Positions 54,822 through 64,000 are shown, counted from the stretch's first letter. The stretch is 64,000 nucleotides of DNA from Paracoccaceae bacterium Fryx2 (GCA_032334235.1 JAVSGI010000003.1:1240001-1304000); one strand, 5' to 3'. Notes: generated by a model from the letters alone, not told the origin. Translations and numbers: made by a program.

Positions 54822-55637
54822 TCAGCCTTCTCCTTTGTCCTTGTTGTCGGCGATGGTTGTCGTTGGCGGTCTGCTCAGCGCCTCTTTGTTGGAGGCGGCC
54901 GCGCGCTGGCGGAAGCTTTCGGCATTCATCTCCAGGATCGCTGCGTGATGAACCAGCCGGTCGATGGCGGCGACGGTCATCGCCTTGTCCGGGAAGATCT
55001 GGTCCCAGCCGCTGAAGGGCTGGTTGGCGGCGATGGCGATGCTGCGGCATTCGTAGCGCCGGGCGATCAGCTCGAAGAGCACGCCTGTCTCGGCCTGATC
55101 CTTGTGGGCGTAGGTGATGTCGTCGAGGATGATCAGGTCGAACTTGTCGAGCTTGGCGAGCGCGGCTTCGAGCACCAGATCGCGGCGGGCGGCCTGAAGT
55201 CGCTGCACCAGATCGCTGGTGCGGGTATAGAACACGCGGTGTCCCCGCTCGATCAGGGCATGGCCTATCGCGCAGAGAATGTGCGTTTTGCCCGTGCCGG
55301 AATTGCCGATGGCGATCAGATTGCCGCCACCCTCCAGCCAGTCGCCGGCCGCCAAGGCCTCGATCCGGGCGCGCGGCAGGGTTGGCAGCGCCTTGAAGTC
55401 GAAGGTCGCCAGCGTCTTGCCAGCCGGTAGCTGTGCCTCGTTCATGTGGCGCTGAATGCGGCGCATGTCGCGCTCGGCCAGTTCGTATTCCGCGAGGACA
55501 GCCAGAAAGCGGGCAGCGGGCCAGCCTTCGGTGTCGGCACGGGTGGCGATGTCGGCCCAAAGCTTGTGGAAGCTGGGCAGGCGCAGCGCGGTCAGCATGC
55601 CTGGCAGCGTGTGGATGTCGATCTCGCGGGAGGTCAT
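54822..55637 (-). CDS. istB: IstB ATPase of IS21 element A2
   Basis: 271 aa, the same as at 1932-2747. Walker A GNSGTGKTH. Coupled to istA by a 4-nt overlap. Appears functional. Confidence 0.95.
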   Translation of the reverse strand: MTSREIDIHTLPGMLTALRLPSFHKLWADIATRADTEGWPAARFLAVLAEYELAERDMRRIQRHMNEAQLPAGKTLATFDFKALPTLPRARIEALAAGDWLEGGGNLIAIGNSGTGKTHILCAIGHALIERGHRVFYTRTSDLVQRLQAARRDLVLEAALAKLDKFDLIILDDITYAHKDQAETGVLFELIARRYECRSIAIAANQPFSGWDQIFPDKAMTVAAIDRLVHHAAILEMNAESFRQRAAASNKEALSRPPTTTIADNKDKGEG

Positions 55638-57142
55638 GCGCAGGCTCCCAGAAGGGCATCGAAGCTGTCGAGCGAGGGATGGGCGACGGCAACATCTCTC
55701 GGCAGCGCCGTTTGCCGCGGGTTCAGGCAGGATGCCAGAGGTCCGGGATCGGGCACCCGGCCCGCGTCCAATTCTGCTGCCAGCAGATGTGCCAGTTCCG
55801 CCTCGCAGGCCCGGTCGTGGGCGATGAACAGCAGGTCGACCATGCGGCGGCAGGCGTCGCGGCGGGGCAGATCACGCTGCAGCACCTGCCAGGCTGCAGC
55901 GTATTCGGTTCGCGGGAACAGGCTGTCGCGGTAGATCGAACTCCACAGGGCTTGCGGTTTGCGCCGCAGCGCGTGGATGACGTGATGGTAGTTGATGACA
56001 TGCACGCGATGGCCGTCGCCGCGACCACGCGCCCTTGTATGGCTGACGACCAGGGTGCTGCCGAGAAAGGCCTCAAGGCGATCGTCGTAAAGGTGGACCC
56101 GCAAGCGCTGCCCGATCAGCTGCGACGGGGCGCTGTAGAAGATGCTCTTGACCAGAAAGCCGCTGGTGCGGGTGACCGGAACCACGGTCTCTGTAAAGTC
56201 GGTGGTGCGCCGGGACGGCAGGGGCTTCAGATGCGCCTGTTCCGCCTGAACCGCGATCGCCCGCTGCCGGTTGCGCCGTGCCACCAGAATGTCGATGAAG
56301 CGGCGGTAGTCCTCAATGCTGGCGAAGTCGCGGCTGCCGCGCAGGATCAGCGCCTGTTCGATGGCCTTCTTCAGGTGCCGGTTCTGGGATTCCACCGCGC
56401 CGTTCTCATGAGCTTCCCCGCGGTTGTTGCGACTGGCCTCCATGCCGTAATGGCCGACGAAGGCATTGTAGCGCGTGGTGATATCCTGGCGCTGGTCAGC
56501 CGTCAGGTTGCGGAAAGCGGCCGAGAGGCTGTCGGTGCGATGCTCCTGTGGTGCCCCGCCGAGCGACCAGAGCGCCTGCTGCAGGTTCTCGGCCAAGGCC
56601 GTGAAGCTCTCCCCGCCCAGGACCACCCCGACATGCTCCCACCGGCTGTAGACCATGACGAAGTGGTAGAGCAGATGCGGGAATAGCTGGCCCGCGATCG
56701 TCACCTCCAGCTCCTCGGCATGAGTGAAGTCGGACTGGGCCATGCGGCCCGGCTCCGGCGTCTGGCGGAAGATGATGTCGCGCTCGGGTCCGTTCAGCGC
56801 CCGCCACTGCCGCACCCGCCGTTCCAGGGTGCGCCGGATCCGGTCATCGGGGAAGGCCAGCGGGTGCAGGCCCTGAAGGTGGCGCAGCAGGGTGACGGCC
56901 TGCAAGGCGCTGTCCCTCTCCAGCAAGGGAAGGATGTCGCCCTCCCAATAACCCTCGAGGGGATCGGCCACCGTGCGCCCGTGAACGATCTTGCGGTTCG
57001 AGGGCAGCGTCGGGTTGGCATCGAACCGTCGGGCCGTGCGCTCGCTGAACCCGGCGCGGGCGGCCGACGTGCGCTGACTGTGATATCGGAGGTCGGACAT
57101 GTATAATCTCAATTGCTGGTCGTTGATGGGTTTGTAGGCCAA
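55634..57142 (-). CDS. istA: IstA transposase of IS21 element A2
   Basis: Same protein as at 427-1935, with the DDE residues in QSDFTHAEE, RTDSLSAAF and ENGAVESQNRH. TTG 57142 with GGAGG upstream is chosen over the in-frame start at 57184. Confidence 0.92.
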   Translation of the reverse strand: MAYKPINDQQLRLYMSDLRYHSQRTSAARAGFSERTARRFDANPTLPSNRKIVHGRTVADPLEGYWEGDILPLLERDSALQAVTLLRHLQGLHPLAFPDDRIRRTLERRVRQWRALNGPERDIIFRQTPEPGRMAQSDFTHAEELEVTIAGQLFPHLLYHFVMVYSRWEHVGVVLGGESFTALAENLQQALWSLGGAPQEHRTDSLSAAFRNLTADQRQDITTRYNAFVGHYGMEASRNNRGEAHENGAVESQNRHLKKAIEQALILRGSRDFASIEDYRRFIDILVARRNRQRAIAVQAEQAHLKPLPSRRTTDFTETVVPVTRTSGFLVKSIFYSAPSQLIGQRLRVHLYDDRLEAFLGSTLVVSHTRARGRGDGHRVHVINYHHVIHALRRKPQALWSSIYRDSLFPRTEYAAAWQVLQRDLPRRDACRRMVDLLFIAHDRACEAELAHLLAAELDAGRVPDPGPLASCLNPRQTALPRDVAVAHPSLDSFDALLGACA

Positions 57143-57319
57143 CCCGGATCCTCCGTTTGACGGCAGAGGAACCCGGCTTACCAACCCGCAGCGACCAGCA
57201 CCTTCCCCGAAATCAATCAGGCCGGTGGGGCTGCCCTCCAGACGGGCATGCCCGTCTTCCGTTCAGCCCCACCGGCCAAGGTGGTTGTCGGCACCGGCCA
57301 AGATGGTTGTCGCGCAACA

Positions 57320-58267
57320 GGCCGATGCCCCCTCGAAGCGGGACCAGTCATCCTGACCGCCCTCGCGCACCGGCGTGACGAGGACATCGGCAACACCGGG
57401 CTTGTCGGACGAAGAGAAGTCGGGCTGCAGGGTGACCCCCGGCGCGGGCGGCATGTCAGCCACTGCCTCGATGAATTCGCCCAGATCGCGTTCCAGCGTC
57501 GGGTTCAGCGCCACGATCCGGACCTGCGTTTTCAACCCATTCTTGTAATGGACCGAGCCCGCCACCCGGATCGGCTGATGGGCCGAGCGGAAATGCATGT
57601 CGCCACCGGCCTTGGCAGCAATGTCGCCCCGCAGGCGGCACACCCGCCGAATATCATCGCCCTCTGCGGGTTCGCTGAGTTTCCACCAGACATGACACTT
57701 GCGCTGACCCTCGGGCGTGACGCCGCCGCTTTCGACCACCATGGTGGGTTGGCCGAGGTGGCGCTCCAGATGGGCCCGTTTCGTGGCGATGTCGCCGCAG
57801 TCGATATCCACCACAACGGCCTGCATCTGCAGGATCTCGGCGGCCTTGGCCTGGCCAGGGGCAGCGACGGTGCCGGGGATCACATATACAGCCGCGCCCT
57901 CGCGCGAGGCCCAAGTGGCGAAGGTGGCCATCTTGTAGGAGACGAACTCGCCCATCTCGATCCAGATGTTATGTGGTCGGCCGTCGATACCCTGCCCCTT
58001 GTCGATGAAACTGCGGACCGGGATCAGCCCGTCGCAGTAACCAAAGACCACCTGCATGAACTGCGCGATCTGATCAGGGTCCGGCTCGTCGCCGAACGGA
58101 TCGATCTGCGGGACGGCATCGTTGAAGTCGCGCCATGGATTGAAATGGACAAGGTTCTGCAGCGGTGCGGCGGACGGCAGGGGTGTGTCTTGCGCTGGTT
58201 TTTCGGGTTCGTTGCCCATGATCGTGTCCTCGGGCGTGTCGGGCGGGTTCTTTGGGGCATCGCTCAT
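57320..58267 (-). pseudogene. Primase-helicase, N-terminal fragment
   Basis: Codons 1-316 of the split gene. ATG 58267 (MSDAPKNPPDTPED) overlaps the upstream nuclease stop as ATGA. The section VVVDIDCGDIATKRAHLERHLGQPTMVVESGG and HVWWKLSEP matches a RepB/prim-pol-like primase domain, with DID as likely metal-binding acids and CHVWWKL as the His motif. It ends at EGASA at the duplicated GGCCGA. Confidence 0.84.
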
Positions 58268-59031
58268 CCTGCCTGCCCCCAGCAGCGCCCAGCGTGCGAG
58301 CAGAAGCGGCATTCGAAGAAGTCACGGTTGGCGGCGATGCGTGGCAGCAGGTCGCCTGCATCGGTGGCCTGAAGGATCCGCACCGCGCGGTCGGACATGC
58401 GCTGTGCGAGGTCTGCATCGAAGGGCACCAACTCGTGGTACAATTCGGCAGTGTCTTTGTTGATCGCAGTGAACAAAGCGGGGGCTGCCGAAATGCCCGG
58501 AACCGAAGGTTCCATATAGGCCTGGTAGATCGCGATCTGCGCGGCATAGACCGGCTTGGAGACCGTGACCCCGTCCTTCACGCAGGCGCGCCAGTTCTTG
58601 GCGTTCATCGTCTTGCACTCCCAGAGTGCCGGGGTGCGCAGACCGAGTGATGCGGGGGCGTCGGCGATGATCCCGTCGACATGGCCACGGATGCGGCCAC
58701 CGGCGACGGAAAAGCCGAACTGTTCACCATCGGGCCGATTGCCCTTACGGGTGTAAAGGTCGATCCCGGCCGCACACAGCCAGCGGATCGCGAGATCCTC
58801 GAGCTGGTGGCCGATCTCGAAGATCCGCAGCGTCTGGCCGCCAAAATCCGCGCCTTCGTCCTTGGGCGCGCCCGCAAATTCGAACTGCAGTGCCCGCTCG
58901 CAGGCATGCCCCAGCCGGGATGCGCCGAGATAGGTCCGGGGCGGCGTGGCCTCGCGCTCGGCGATCAGCGCGGCATCGATGGCGGTGTTGACGAGCTCGG
59001 CGATGCCGGGGCGGTGATTGTAGTCCAGCAT
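58264..59031 (-). CDS. PD-(D/E)XK exonuclease, Cas4/RecB-like
   Basis: 255 aa. The nuclease motif is seen as GHVDGIIADAP (Asp) and ALWECKTMNAKNW (E-x-K). Cysteines HACERALQF and FFECRFCSHAGRCW make a four-Cys set as in Cas4/AddB Fe-S nucleases. Together with the Sak4-like ATPase it may form a phage recombination pair. ATG 59031 overlaps the upstream stop (TGATG). Confidence 0.85.
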   Translation of the reverse strand: MLDYNHRPGIAELVNTAIDAALIAEREATPPRTYLGASRLGHACERALQFEFAGAPKDEGADFGGQTLRIFEIGHQLEDLAIRWLCAAGIDLYTRKGNRPDGEQFGFSVAGGRIRGHVDGIIADAPASLGLRTPALWECKTMNAKNWRACVKDGVTVSKPVYAAQIAIYQAYMEPSVPGISAAPALFTAINKDTAELYHELVPFDADLAQRMSDRAVRILQATDAGDLLPRIAANRDFFECRFCSHAGRCWGQAG

Positions 59032-59447
59032 CAGAACGGTACCTCCGCCGTGGCAGCGATGCGCGACATCTCGGCCCCGTAGCCTTCGAGCACCTCTTCG
59101 ATCAGGTCGGTCACGTCGGTGGCGGTGAGATCGCTCAGTCGCTTGTCCCATCCGATCTGGTCCATCGTCTGGCCCAGCCGCTTCATCACCGGCGCGATGG
59201 CGAGGCGTTCTTCCTCAGTCGTTCCCTGCATGGTCAGTCCTTTGCGATGGCGGGCCGCGAACCATGCCTGGCAGGGCATCGAGCAGAACCAGCGATGGTT
59301 GCGGGGGCGTGGTTTGGCGGGGTTGAAAAAGCCGAAGCCTTGGGCGGGTCGCAGGCAGACGGCGCAGGGTTGAAAGCGCGGGTGCCAATGGCGCGCGGGG
59401 TCCGAAACCGGTCTGATGGGCGATGCGATATGCGCGACATGGTTCAC
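59031..59447 (-). CDS. DUF6511-like zinc-binding phage protein
   Basis: 138 aa. Two Cys pairs (PCAVCLRPAQGFGFFNP and WFCSMPCQAWFAAR) form a treble-clef-like zinc site. A helical C-terminal part follows (DVTDLIEEVLEGYGAEM). It overlaps both neighbours by about 1-4 nt. Role unknown. Confidence 0.78.
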   Translation of the reverse strand: MNHVAHIASPIRPVSDPARHWHPRFQPCAVCLRPAQGFGFFNPAKPRPRNHRWFCSMPCQAWFAARHRKGLTMQGTTEEERLAIAPVMKRLGQTMDQIGWDKRLSDLTATDVTDLIEEVLEGYGAEMSRIAATAEVPF

Positions 59448-61135
59448 GCCGCCCTCCCGATGTCCGGGCTGGCGCGGCCGACGAGTTGGCGGATCTCGCG
59501 CTTGTTGAAACCGAAGGTCATCAAAGCCGAGGCGCGATAACGGGTGAGGCCGTAGTCCTGCCGGAACGCAGGCGGCAGATATTGCAGCTGCTTTTCGGTT
59601 GCGGCCTGTTTCAGCCAGCCTTTCGATTTGAAGGCGCTCTCGTCGGTCTCGTATTCGTTCAGCCAGTCATCGGCCTGTGCAAGGCAGACCGTCCGCTCAC
59701 CCACGCCCAGCAGCCGGGGCGCACGACCTTTCGCACCGCCCACCGCGTGCCAGCGGCCGTCGAGAAAGAAGATCCCGCCCCAGGCATTGAAGCCGTTGGC
59801 CATCAGCGCGGCGTCATCACCGAAGAGATCGACCCATGCGAAGCTGGACCGCATCCGAAGGTCGATCTCCGACATGATGAAGCCCGACAGCGGGATGGCG
59901 TCCTGGCCTTCGCCGGGCTCCTCCGCGTCGCGCGGGAAAGCCTCCCCGCAGAGCGGGCATTCCATCACGGCGAGCGGGATTTCCGCTTCGCAGGCCGGGC
60001 AGGTCTTTGTGGGGGCGGCACCGGCCTCGGTCTTGCCGTCCAGATCGACATCCTGTTCGAGTGTGCCGTGGATCAGGCTCGATGTCCCGAAATCCAGCAC
60101 GATGCAGTCGGTCTTGACGCTGCCGGGGTGTTCCTCGGGATCCACCGTCCGCAGGCCCCGCCCTACCATCTGGATCATGGTCGATTTGTAGGAACTGGGG
60201 CGCAGCAGCACGACGCAGGAGGTGGGAGGATGGTCCCAGCCCTCGGTCAGCACCGCGACATTGACGATGACGCGGACTTCGCCCGCGGCATAGGCGGCGA
60301 GGATGCGGCGACGCGTGCCGGCATCGAGATCGCCGTGAATGACGGCCGCCGAAACGCCTGCGCCGTTGAAAGCGGCCGCGACATTTTCGGCGTGGGCGAC
60401 GGTGGAACAGAAGACGACAGTCGGCCGCTCGCTCGCCTTTTCCTGCCAGTGCCGAACCACCTCGTCGGTGACCGGCGCGCGGTTCATGATTTGCGCGACC
60501 TCGGTCATGTCGTAATCGGCGGCGGTTTTACGCACGGCGCGCAACTGTTCCTGCACGCCAACGTCGATGATGAAGGTGCGCGGCGGCACCAGATGGCCCG
60601 AGGCGATCAACTCGCCCAACCGGACCTGATCACCGACATTGTCGAAGATCTCGCGCAGACCCTTGCGGTCGCCGCGGTTCGGTGTGGCGGTAACGCCGAA
60701 TATCCGGCAGGCGGGATTGGCACCCCGGACATGATCGATGATCCGGCGATAGCTGTCGGCGACCGCGTGATGCGCCTCGTCGATGACCAGCAGGTCCAGC
60801 GCGGGCATCGCGGCCAGGTTGGCGGGCCGCGACAGCGACGGCACCATAGCGAAGGTCGCCTGACCGGCCCAGCTCTTGGTCTCGGCATCGAACACCGAGC
60901 TGGTGATATCAGGTGCGACCCGGCCGAACTTGGTCCGGTTTTGCGCGGTCAACTCATCGCGATGCGCGAGGATGCAGGCCTTTGCGTCGCTCCCTTCGAG
61001 GGATTTCGCGACGACCGCCGACAGGGCGATGGTCTTGCCGAACCCCGTCGACGCGATGCTGAGGGTGTTACCGTGATCGCAGAGCGCAGCGAGGCTGCGC
61101 TCTGCGAACAGGCTTTGACGGGGGCGAAGGCGCAT
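59444..61135 (-). CDS. DEAD/DEAH-box (SF2) helicase
   Basis: 563 aa. Motif I ASTGFGKTI, motif II VIDEAHHA (DEAH), motif III GVTATPNRGD, motif VI QMVGRGLRT. A zinc ribbon (CPACEAEIPLAVMECPLCGE) at about residue 390 follows the helicase core. Common in phage replication operons. It overlaps the DUF6511 gene by 4 nt. Confidence 0.9.
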   Translation of the reverse strand: MRLRPRQSLFAERSLAALCDHGNTLSIASTGFGKTIALSAVVAKSLEGSDAKACILAHRDELTAQNRTKFGRVAPDITSSVFDAETKSWAGQATFAMVPSLSRPANLAAMPALDLLVIDEAHHAVADSYRRIIDHVRGANPACRIFGVTATPNRGDRKGLREIFDNVGDQVRLGELIASGHLVPPRTFIIDVGVQEQLRAVRKTAADYDMTEVAQIMNRAPVTDEVVRHWQEKASERPTVVFCSTVAHAENVAAAFNGAGVSAAVIHGDLDAGTRRRILAAYAAGEVRVIVNVAVLTEGWDHPPTSCVVLLRPSSYKSTMIQMVGRGLRTVDPEEHPGSVKTDCIVLDFGTSSLIHGTLEQDVDLDGKTEAGAAPTKTCPACEAEIPLAVMECPLCGEAFPRDAEEPGEGQDAIPLSGFIMSEIDLRMRSSFAWVDLFGDDAALMANGFNAWGGIFFLDGRWHAVGGAKGRAPRLLGVGERTVCLAQADDWLNEYETDESAFKSKGWLKQAATEKQLQYLPPAFRQDYGLTRYRASALMTFGFNKREIRQLVGRASPDIGRAA

Positions 61136-61146
61136 GGATCAGACCC

Positions 61147-61746
61147 TCACTGCGCCCAGGACGGACGACCCGGCACGCCCGCCGATGGCTGCGGTGCCGC
61201 GGCAGGTTGCTGGACGGCCGCTGCAGCGGGTTGCCCCGCGAAGGACGGCGCCAGCCCCATGTTCTGGGCGTAATCCCGGTGGTCCGGCGTCACCGCGCTC
61301 CGAATCTCGTTCTTGTCGTCACCGCTGGCATCGGTGCCGACGTCGATCCGGGCCAGGAACTCGATCCCGTCGAGATCCTTGAGCCCGTTGATCCGGCGCG
61401 CGGACTGCGCCTGCGGCGACTGGTCCTTGTCAGAAATCCCACGCGCCGAATTCAGCATGCCGCGCACGAGGCTGCGGCCCATGTTCGCCCAATCCGGGCC
61501 CTTGGGGCTGTAAAGTCCGATCAGGGTGAAGATTTTGCGCCGGGCATACTGGCCCTCGGTGACGGTGAACTCGCCGTTCAGATTGACCGCGCCGGTCGAG
61601 CCGCGCGTGGCGTAGCCGCCGGTCCAGCCCTGCGCGGCATCGTCGAAGCCGCCGGGGCGGATCGTCAGGCGCACCTTGGCCAGCGTGCCTTTCGGGATGA
61701 GATTGGTATTGCTCTGCGCATCATTGAAATCGTTCCAGGACCCCAT
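61147..61746 (-). CDS. Conserved phage protein, possible ssDNA-binding
   Basis: 199 aa. Ordered N-terminal region (LIPKGTLAKVRLTIRPGGFD, GAVNLNGEFTVTEGQYARRKIFTLIGLYS) then an Ala/Pro/Gln-rich disordered tail ending PSWAQ. The OB-like beginning and acidic-poor flexible tail next to a Sak4-like ATPase suggest an SSB-type role, but this is inference. Confidence 0.6.
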   Translation of the reverse strand: MGSWNDFNDAQSNTNLIPKGTLAKVRLTIRPGGFDDAAQGWTGGYATRGSTGAVNLNGEFTVTEGQYARRKIFTLIGLYSPKGPDWANMGRSLVRGMLNSARGISDKDQSPQAQSARRINGLKDLDGIEFLARIDVGTDASGDDKNEIRSAVTPDHRDYAQNMGLAPSFAGQPAAAAVQQPAAAPQPSAGVPGRPSWAQ

Positions 61747-61765
61747 GGGGTGCCTCCTTCTGTGA

Positions 61766-62632
61766 TCAGGATTGCGGGTGTTCGGGCGTGGCTGCCTCGA
61801 CGGGCGGCTGATAGGTCAGCCGTTCGATTGGCGGAGCGGCGGGCTTGCGGATCTTGGCCATCAGGCGGCCGAGGTGGGGTTCTTCGACCGGGCCAAGGCG
61901 GCCGGAGCGGTCCTTGGCCGGAAAGCCCCAGGGGTTGATCGTCTGGCAGACGAAGGCGCGGTAGGGATCGCCCCCCTCGGCCTTCAACTCCGCCATGGTA
62001 ATCACCTCGTCGACGATCCCCGGCAGTTCGAGCCCTGTCTTCGATCCGTCGATCTGCGGCTGGAAAACCTTGCGATTGAAGTCATCGAGTTTCTCGTCGA
62101 GGATGCCGACGAACCAGACATTCTTGGCCCGGGTGTGCTGCAGATGCGTCAGCCAGGCTATCATCTCGCGGCCGTGCAGCCCGTAGGCGCCGCGCACGTC
62201 CGGCTTGCCGGTCTTTTCCGACAGCGCCTCGGGCTGGCCCTTGCACCATTGAAAGCAGAGCCGCCCGGCGACAGTGATCGAGTCGACAAAGATCGTGTCG
62301 TACCGGTCGACGGCGGCCGGGTCGCCGAACTTCTGGCAGACCGCCGCGTGGTGCGCCGGGCTATAGGGTTGCTCGTCCCGCAAGCTGGGGTTCGCCCCGC
62401 CGATGAACACCGCGAAGTCCCGGCATTCGGCCCAAGTGCGCGGCCGGATGCTGTCGCCCGGCCAGCCTTCGATGGCGAGGTCGCCCGCTTCCAGATCCAT
62501 GAACAGCGTGCGGGCGGGATCCAGCGTCCACAGAAGTGAAGTCTTGCCGATTCCACTTTTTCCGAAGATGCAGCCTTTTATCCCGCGCGGCTCGGCCAGC
62601 CGCTGGTCGGCGGTGATGATGGGCAGGGTCAC
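61766..62632 (-). CDS. Sak4-like P-loop ATPase (phage recombinase type)
   Basis: 288 aa. Walker A GKSGIGKTSLL at about residues 24-34, Walker B DTIFVDSITVAGR. The core resembles a truncated RecA domain as in Sak4 single-strand annealing proteins. It overlaps the upstream gene by 4 nt. With the nuclease at 58264 and the putative SSB this makes a recombination set. Confidence 0.8.
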   Translation of the reverse strand: MTLPIITADQRLAEPRGIKGCIFGKSGIGKTSLLWTLDPARTLFMDLEAGDLAIEGWPGDSIRPRTWAECRDFAVFIGGANPSLRDEQPYSPAHHAAVCQKFGDPAAVDRYDTIFVDSITVAGRLCFQWCKGQPEALSEKTGKPDVRGAYGLHGREMIAWLTHLQHTRAKNVWFVGILDEKLDDFNRKVFQPQIDGSKTGLELPGIVDEVITMAELKAEGGDPYRAFVCQTINPWGFPAKDRSGRLGPVEEPHLGRLMAKIRKPAAPPIERLTYQPPVEAATPEHPQS

Positions 62633-63117
62633 TGCGCACCCCCTTGCGGGAGGATCTCGACCTTCAGAGTGCCGGTCCGCACCGTACGGGCGGGCTCGAA
62701 GCCCTGACGGATGGCCTCGGGCCAGGCGACGTAGTTGCGCTCCGGCACCTTGAAGCTGATCTCGACATACTCAGCGGGGTCATCCCCTGCGGAGCGGATG
62801 CGCTCGACCATGGCGGCCAGCCGGTCCTGATCCCAATCCACCCGCTTCGGCAGATCGGCGACGATGGTGAAATCACCCTCGTCGAAACGAACCGTCCCGG
62901 TATCCTTGCCGGATGCGCTGCGCACTTCGGCAGCGCGGGTGGCAAACCGGACTTCCAGCGCGGTGCTGAAGCGGGCGGTCACGGCCTTCATCTGCTTGGC
63001 CGCCGCGTCGATCTCGCGCTGCATGGCGGCCAACAGGTCCACCGGAAGCAGGGCGATCTCGCCCACGGGGAGGTTGATCAGCTCGTTGATGCCTGGCGTG
63101 TTATTTGGGAAGGGCAT
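62629..63117 (-). CDS. Conserved phage protein, unknown
   Basis: 162 aa. Starts MPFPNNTPGINELINLPVGEIALLP; helix-rich middle (LAAMQREIDAAAKQMKAVTARF) and VDWDQDRLAAMVERIRSAGDD. Found with the Sak4-like gene, overlapping by 4 nt. No function known. Confidence 0.65.
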   Translation of the reverse strand: MPFPNNTPGINELINLPVGEIALLPVDLLAAMQREIDAAAKQMKAVTARFSTALEVRFATRAAEVRSASGKDTGTVRFDEGDFTIVADLPKRVDWDQDRLAAMVERIRSAGDDPAEYVEISFKVPERNYVAWPEAIRQGFEPARTVRTGTLKVEILPQGGAQ

Positions 63118-63144
63118 TTCAGTCTCCGTATTGGGGGATGGGGG

Positions 63145-63510
63145 TCAGGCGGCCTCGAGCAGGCGCACCGAGAGGGCGGCACCGGCCCGACGGGGCTTGC
63201 GCCGGGCGACGGCGATGTAGGCAAACTGGTCGGGTCCGATCCGGGCCTGAACGAGATGGACGAGGTCCTGCTCGGCGGCGCGCAGGGCGGCAGCTGCAAC
63301 CAGCCGCAGCACGCGCTGCTGATCGGAGGGCAGTTTCGAGATGACGGAAGTCGCATCGACAGCGAGAAAGCCGCGATGATAGACCAGCGTCTCTCCGGGT
63401 TCGGCCTGCGCGATCCACGCCGAAAGCCCGATTTCACCGAGCGCCGGACCGGCTGCGCCGAAGATCGACAAGACGCCGGTTGCGCGGATTGCAGAATGAA
63501 GGGCCATCAT
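63145..63510 (-). CDS. Small phage protein, unknown
   Basis: 121 aa, no motif recognised. Start is one of two adjacent ATG codons (63510 or 63507), overlapping the HTH gene stop. Position suggests an early gene. Confidence 0.6.
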   Translation of the reverse strand: MMALHSAIRATGVLSIFGAAGPALGEIGLSAWIAQAEPGETLVYHRGFLAVDATSVISKLPSDQQRVLRLVAAAALRAAEQDLVHLVQARIGPDQFAYIAVARRKPRRAGAALSVRLLEAA

Positions 63511-63710
63511 GCCGCGCCCCGCTCGGCGGTGCTGCGGCGCTGGCGCGCCTGCTCATAGGCCAGCACATCCTCGAGGCGGTAGACCACGCGTCCGCCGATT
63601 TTCAGGAAGGCCGGGCCATCGCCGGTCCAGCGCCAGCGTTCAAGGGTGCGCGCCGAAATCGTCCAGCGCGCGGCAAGTTCAGTCTGGTTCAGGCAGGTTC
63701 TCGACTGCAT
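63507..63710 (-). CDS. AlpA/excisionase-like HTH protein
   Basis: 67 aa. TCLNQTELAARWTISARTLERWR is a MerR-type/AlpA helix-turn-helix, followed by FLKIGGRVVYRLEDVLAYEQ. Such proteins act as excisionases or early regulators. It heads this part of the early operon. Confidence 0.8.
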   Translation of the reverse strand: MQSRTCLNQTELAARWTISARTLERWRWTGDGPAFLKIGGRVVYRLEDVLAYEQARQRRSTAERGAA

Positions 63711-63912
63711 CGTCTTCTCCCGGTGTCTCTATGGGAGGAAGATGCACGGTCCTATGCGGGGATGTCGTCGGGATCAGAGTGGGATACGGCGGGGGATTGG
63801 CCGAGGCGCTGCAATCATGGGATGAATCACGCGGCGGGGGATCACCATCCTCCCCCATCCCCCTGCGCATCCCACGGCGGGGATCCCGAGGGGGAGGCAG
63901 GGCAGGCTGGAC

Positions 63913-63999
63913 TCAGAGCCCGGCGAGGCGATAGGCCCCGCGACCGTTCGATTCGATCAGCAGTGGCCAGTCCTTCTTCGACTTGAAGATGTCGGACAT
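63913..63999 (-). CDS. Short ORF at the window edge, probably the end of a longer gene
   Basis: ATG 63999 reads MSDIFKSKKDWPLLIESNGR then GAYRLAGL and stops at 63913. The frame reaches the window edge, so this could be the C-terminus of a gene outside. Between it and the HTH gene (63711-63912) I see no supported gene. Confidence 0.4.
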   Translation of the reverse strand: MSDIFKSKKDWPLLIESNGRGAYRLAGL

Positions 64000-64000
64000 C

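Larger units (their letters stand above)
54733..57319 (-). mobile_element. IS21-family element, copy A2 (in primase-helicase)
   Basis: 2587 bp, the same length as copy A1 at 250-2836 with identical predicted proteins and inverse orientation. Target duplication GGCCGA at 54727-54732 and 57320-57325. Its insertion splits the prophage primase-helicase. Because each A copy has its own matched duplication, the two inserted independently and do not bound a composite transposon. Confidence 0.96.

Noticed and set aside
250-57319. Two IS21-A copies as the ends of a 57-kb composite transposon
   Set aside because: Each copy has its own matched 6-bp duplication (GCAACT and GGCCGA), so they entered separately.

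Overview
The window is high-GC alphaproteobacterial DNA, most likely from Rhodobacteraceae (Paracoccus/Rhodobacter relatives). The evidence is the GTA-like tail genes (TIM-barrel tail protein, DUF2163, DUF2460, NlpC/P60), the codon use and the IS21/IS5 elements. It has two halves. A type I BREX phage-defence locus runs rightward from 1 to about 21,188. A prophage runs leftward from 21,182 to at least 64,000. No tRNA, rRNA, CRISPR array or integrase was found.

BREX half: the order is brxC (5' end outside the window), pglX, pglZ, brxL, then a GIY-YIG/DUF4357 nuclease gene. pglZ and brxL are intact. The other three are broken only by transposable elements. brxC carries an IS21-family element (copy A1, 250-2836, 6-bp target duplication). 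pglX carries three insertions: an IS5-family element that itself holds a second IS21-type element (5090-8983), an inverted second copy of the IS5 element (9876-11185), and a 99-bp MITE-like element with the same termini (11974-12072). The GIY-YIG gene carries a second copy of the nested IS21-type element (17995-20572). Removing each insertion with one target duplication restores an open frame every time: 1,144 codons for pglX and 326 for the nuclease. The genes therefore look freshly silenced rather than eroded.

Prophage half (minus strand, early to late from 64,000 down): HTH/excisionase-like protein, several phage proteins of unknown role, Sak4-like ATPase, DEAD/DEAH helicase, PD-(D/E)XK nuclease, primase-helicase (split by IS21 copy A2 at 54733-57319), RuvC-like resolvase, a ParB-fused N4/N6 methylase, a C5 methylase and an HNH protein. 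Then come a rightward cluster of small genes (45776-47819), TerS, TerL with an in-frame TAG, and a lambda-type head module (gpW, portal, ClpP-like protease, gpD, gpE). The tail module follows, with a lambda G/GT-like -1 frameshift in the chaperone gene, and a lysis cassette sits inside it. The tail end is GTA-like with a DUF2793 fibre.

Three cargo units lie in the late operon, all on the opposite strand to the structural genes. They are an ADP-ribosyltransferase-like protein (35007-35816), a Xre/RES toxin-antitoxin pair (36873-37989), and a pRiA4b-ORF3-like plus GIY-YIG pair (42221-43125). The ART-like gene is the best candidate here for something undescribed. The TerL nonsense codon and the split primase-helicase suggest that this prophage cannot complete a lytic cycle by itself.
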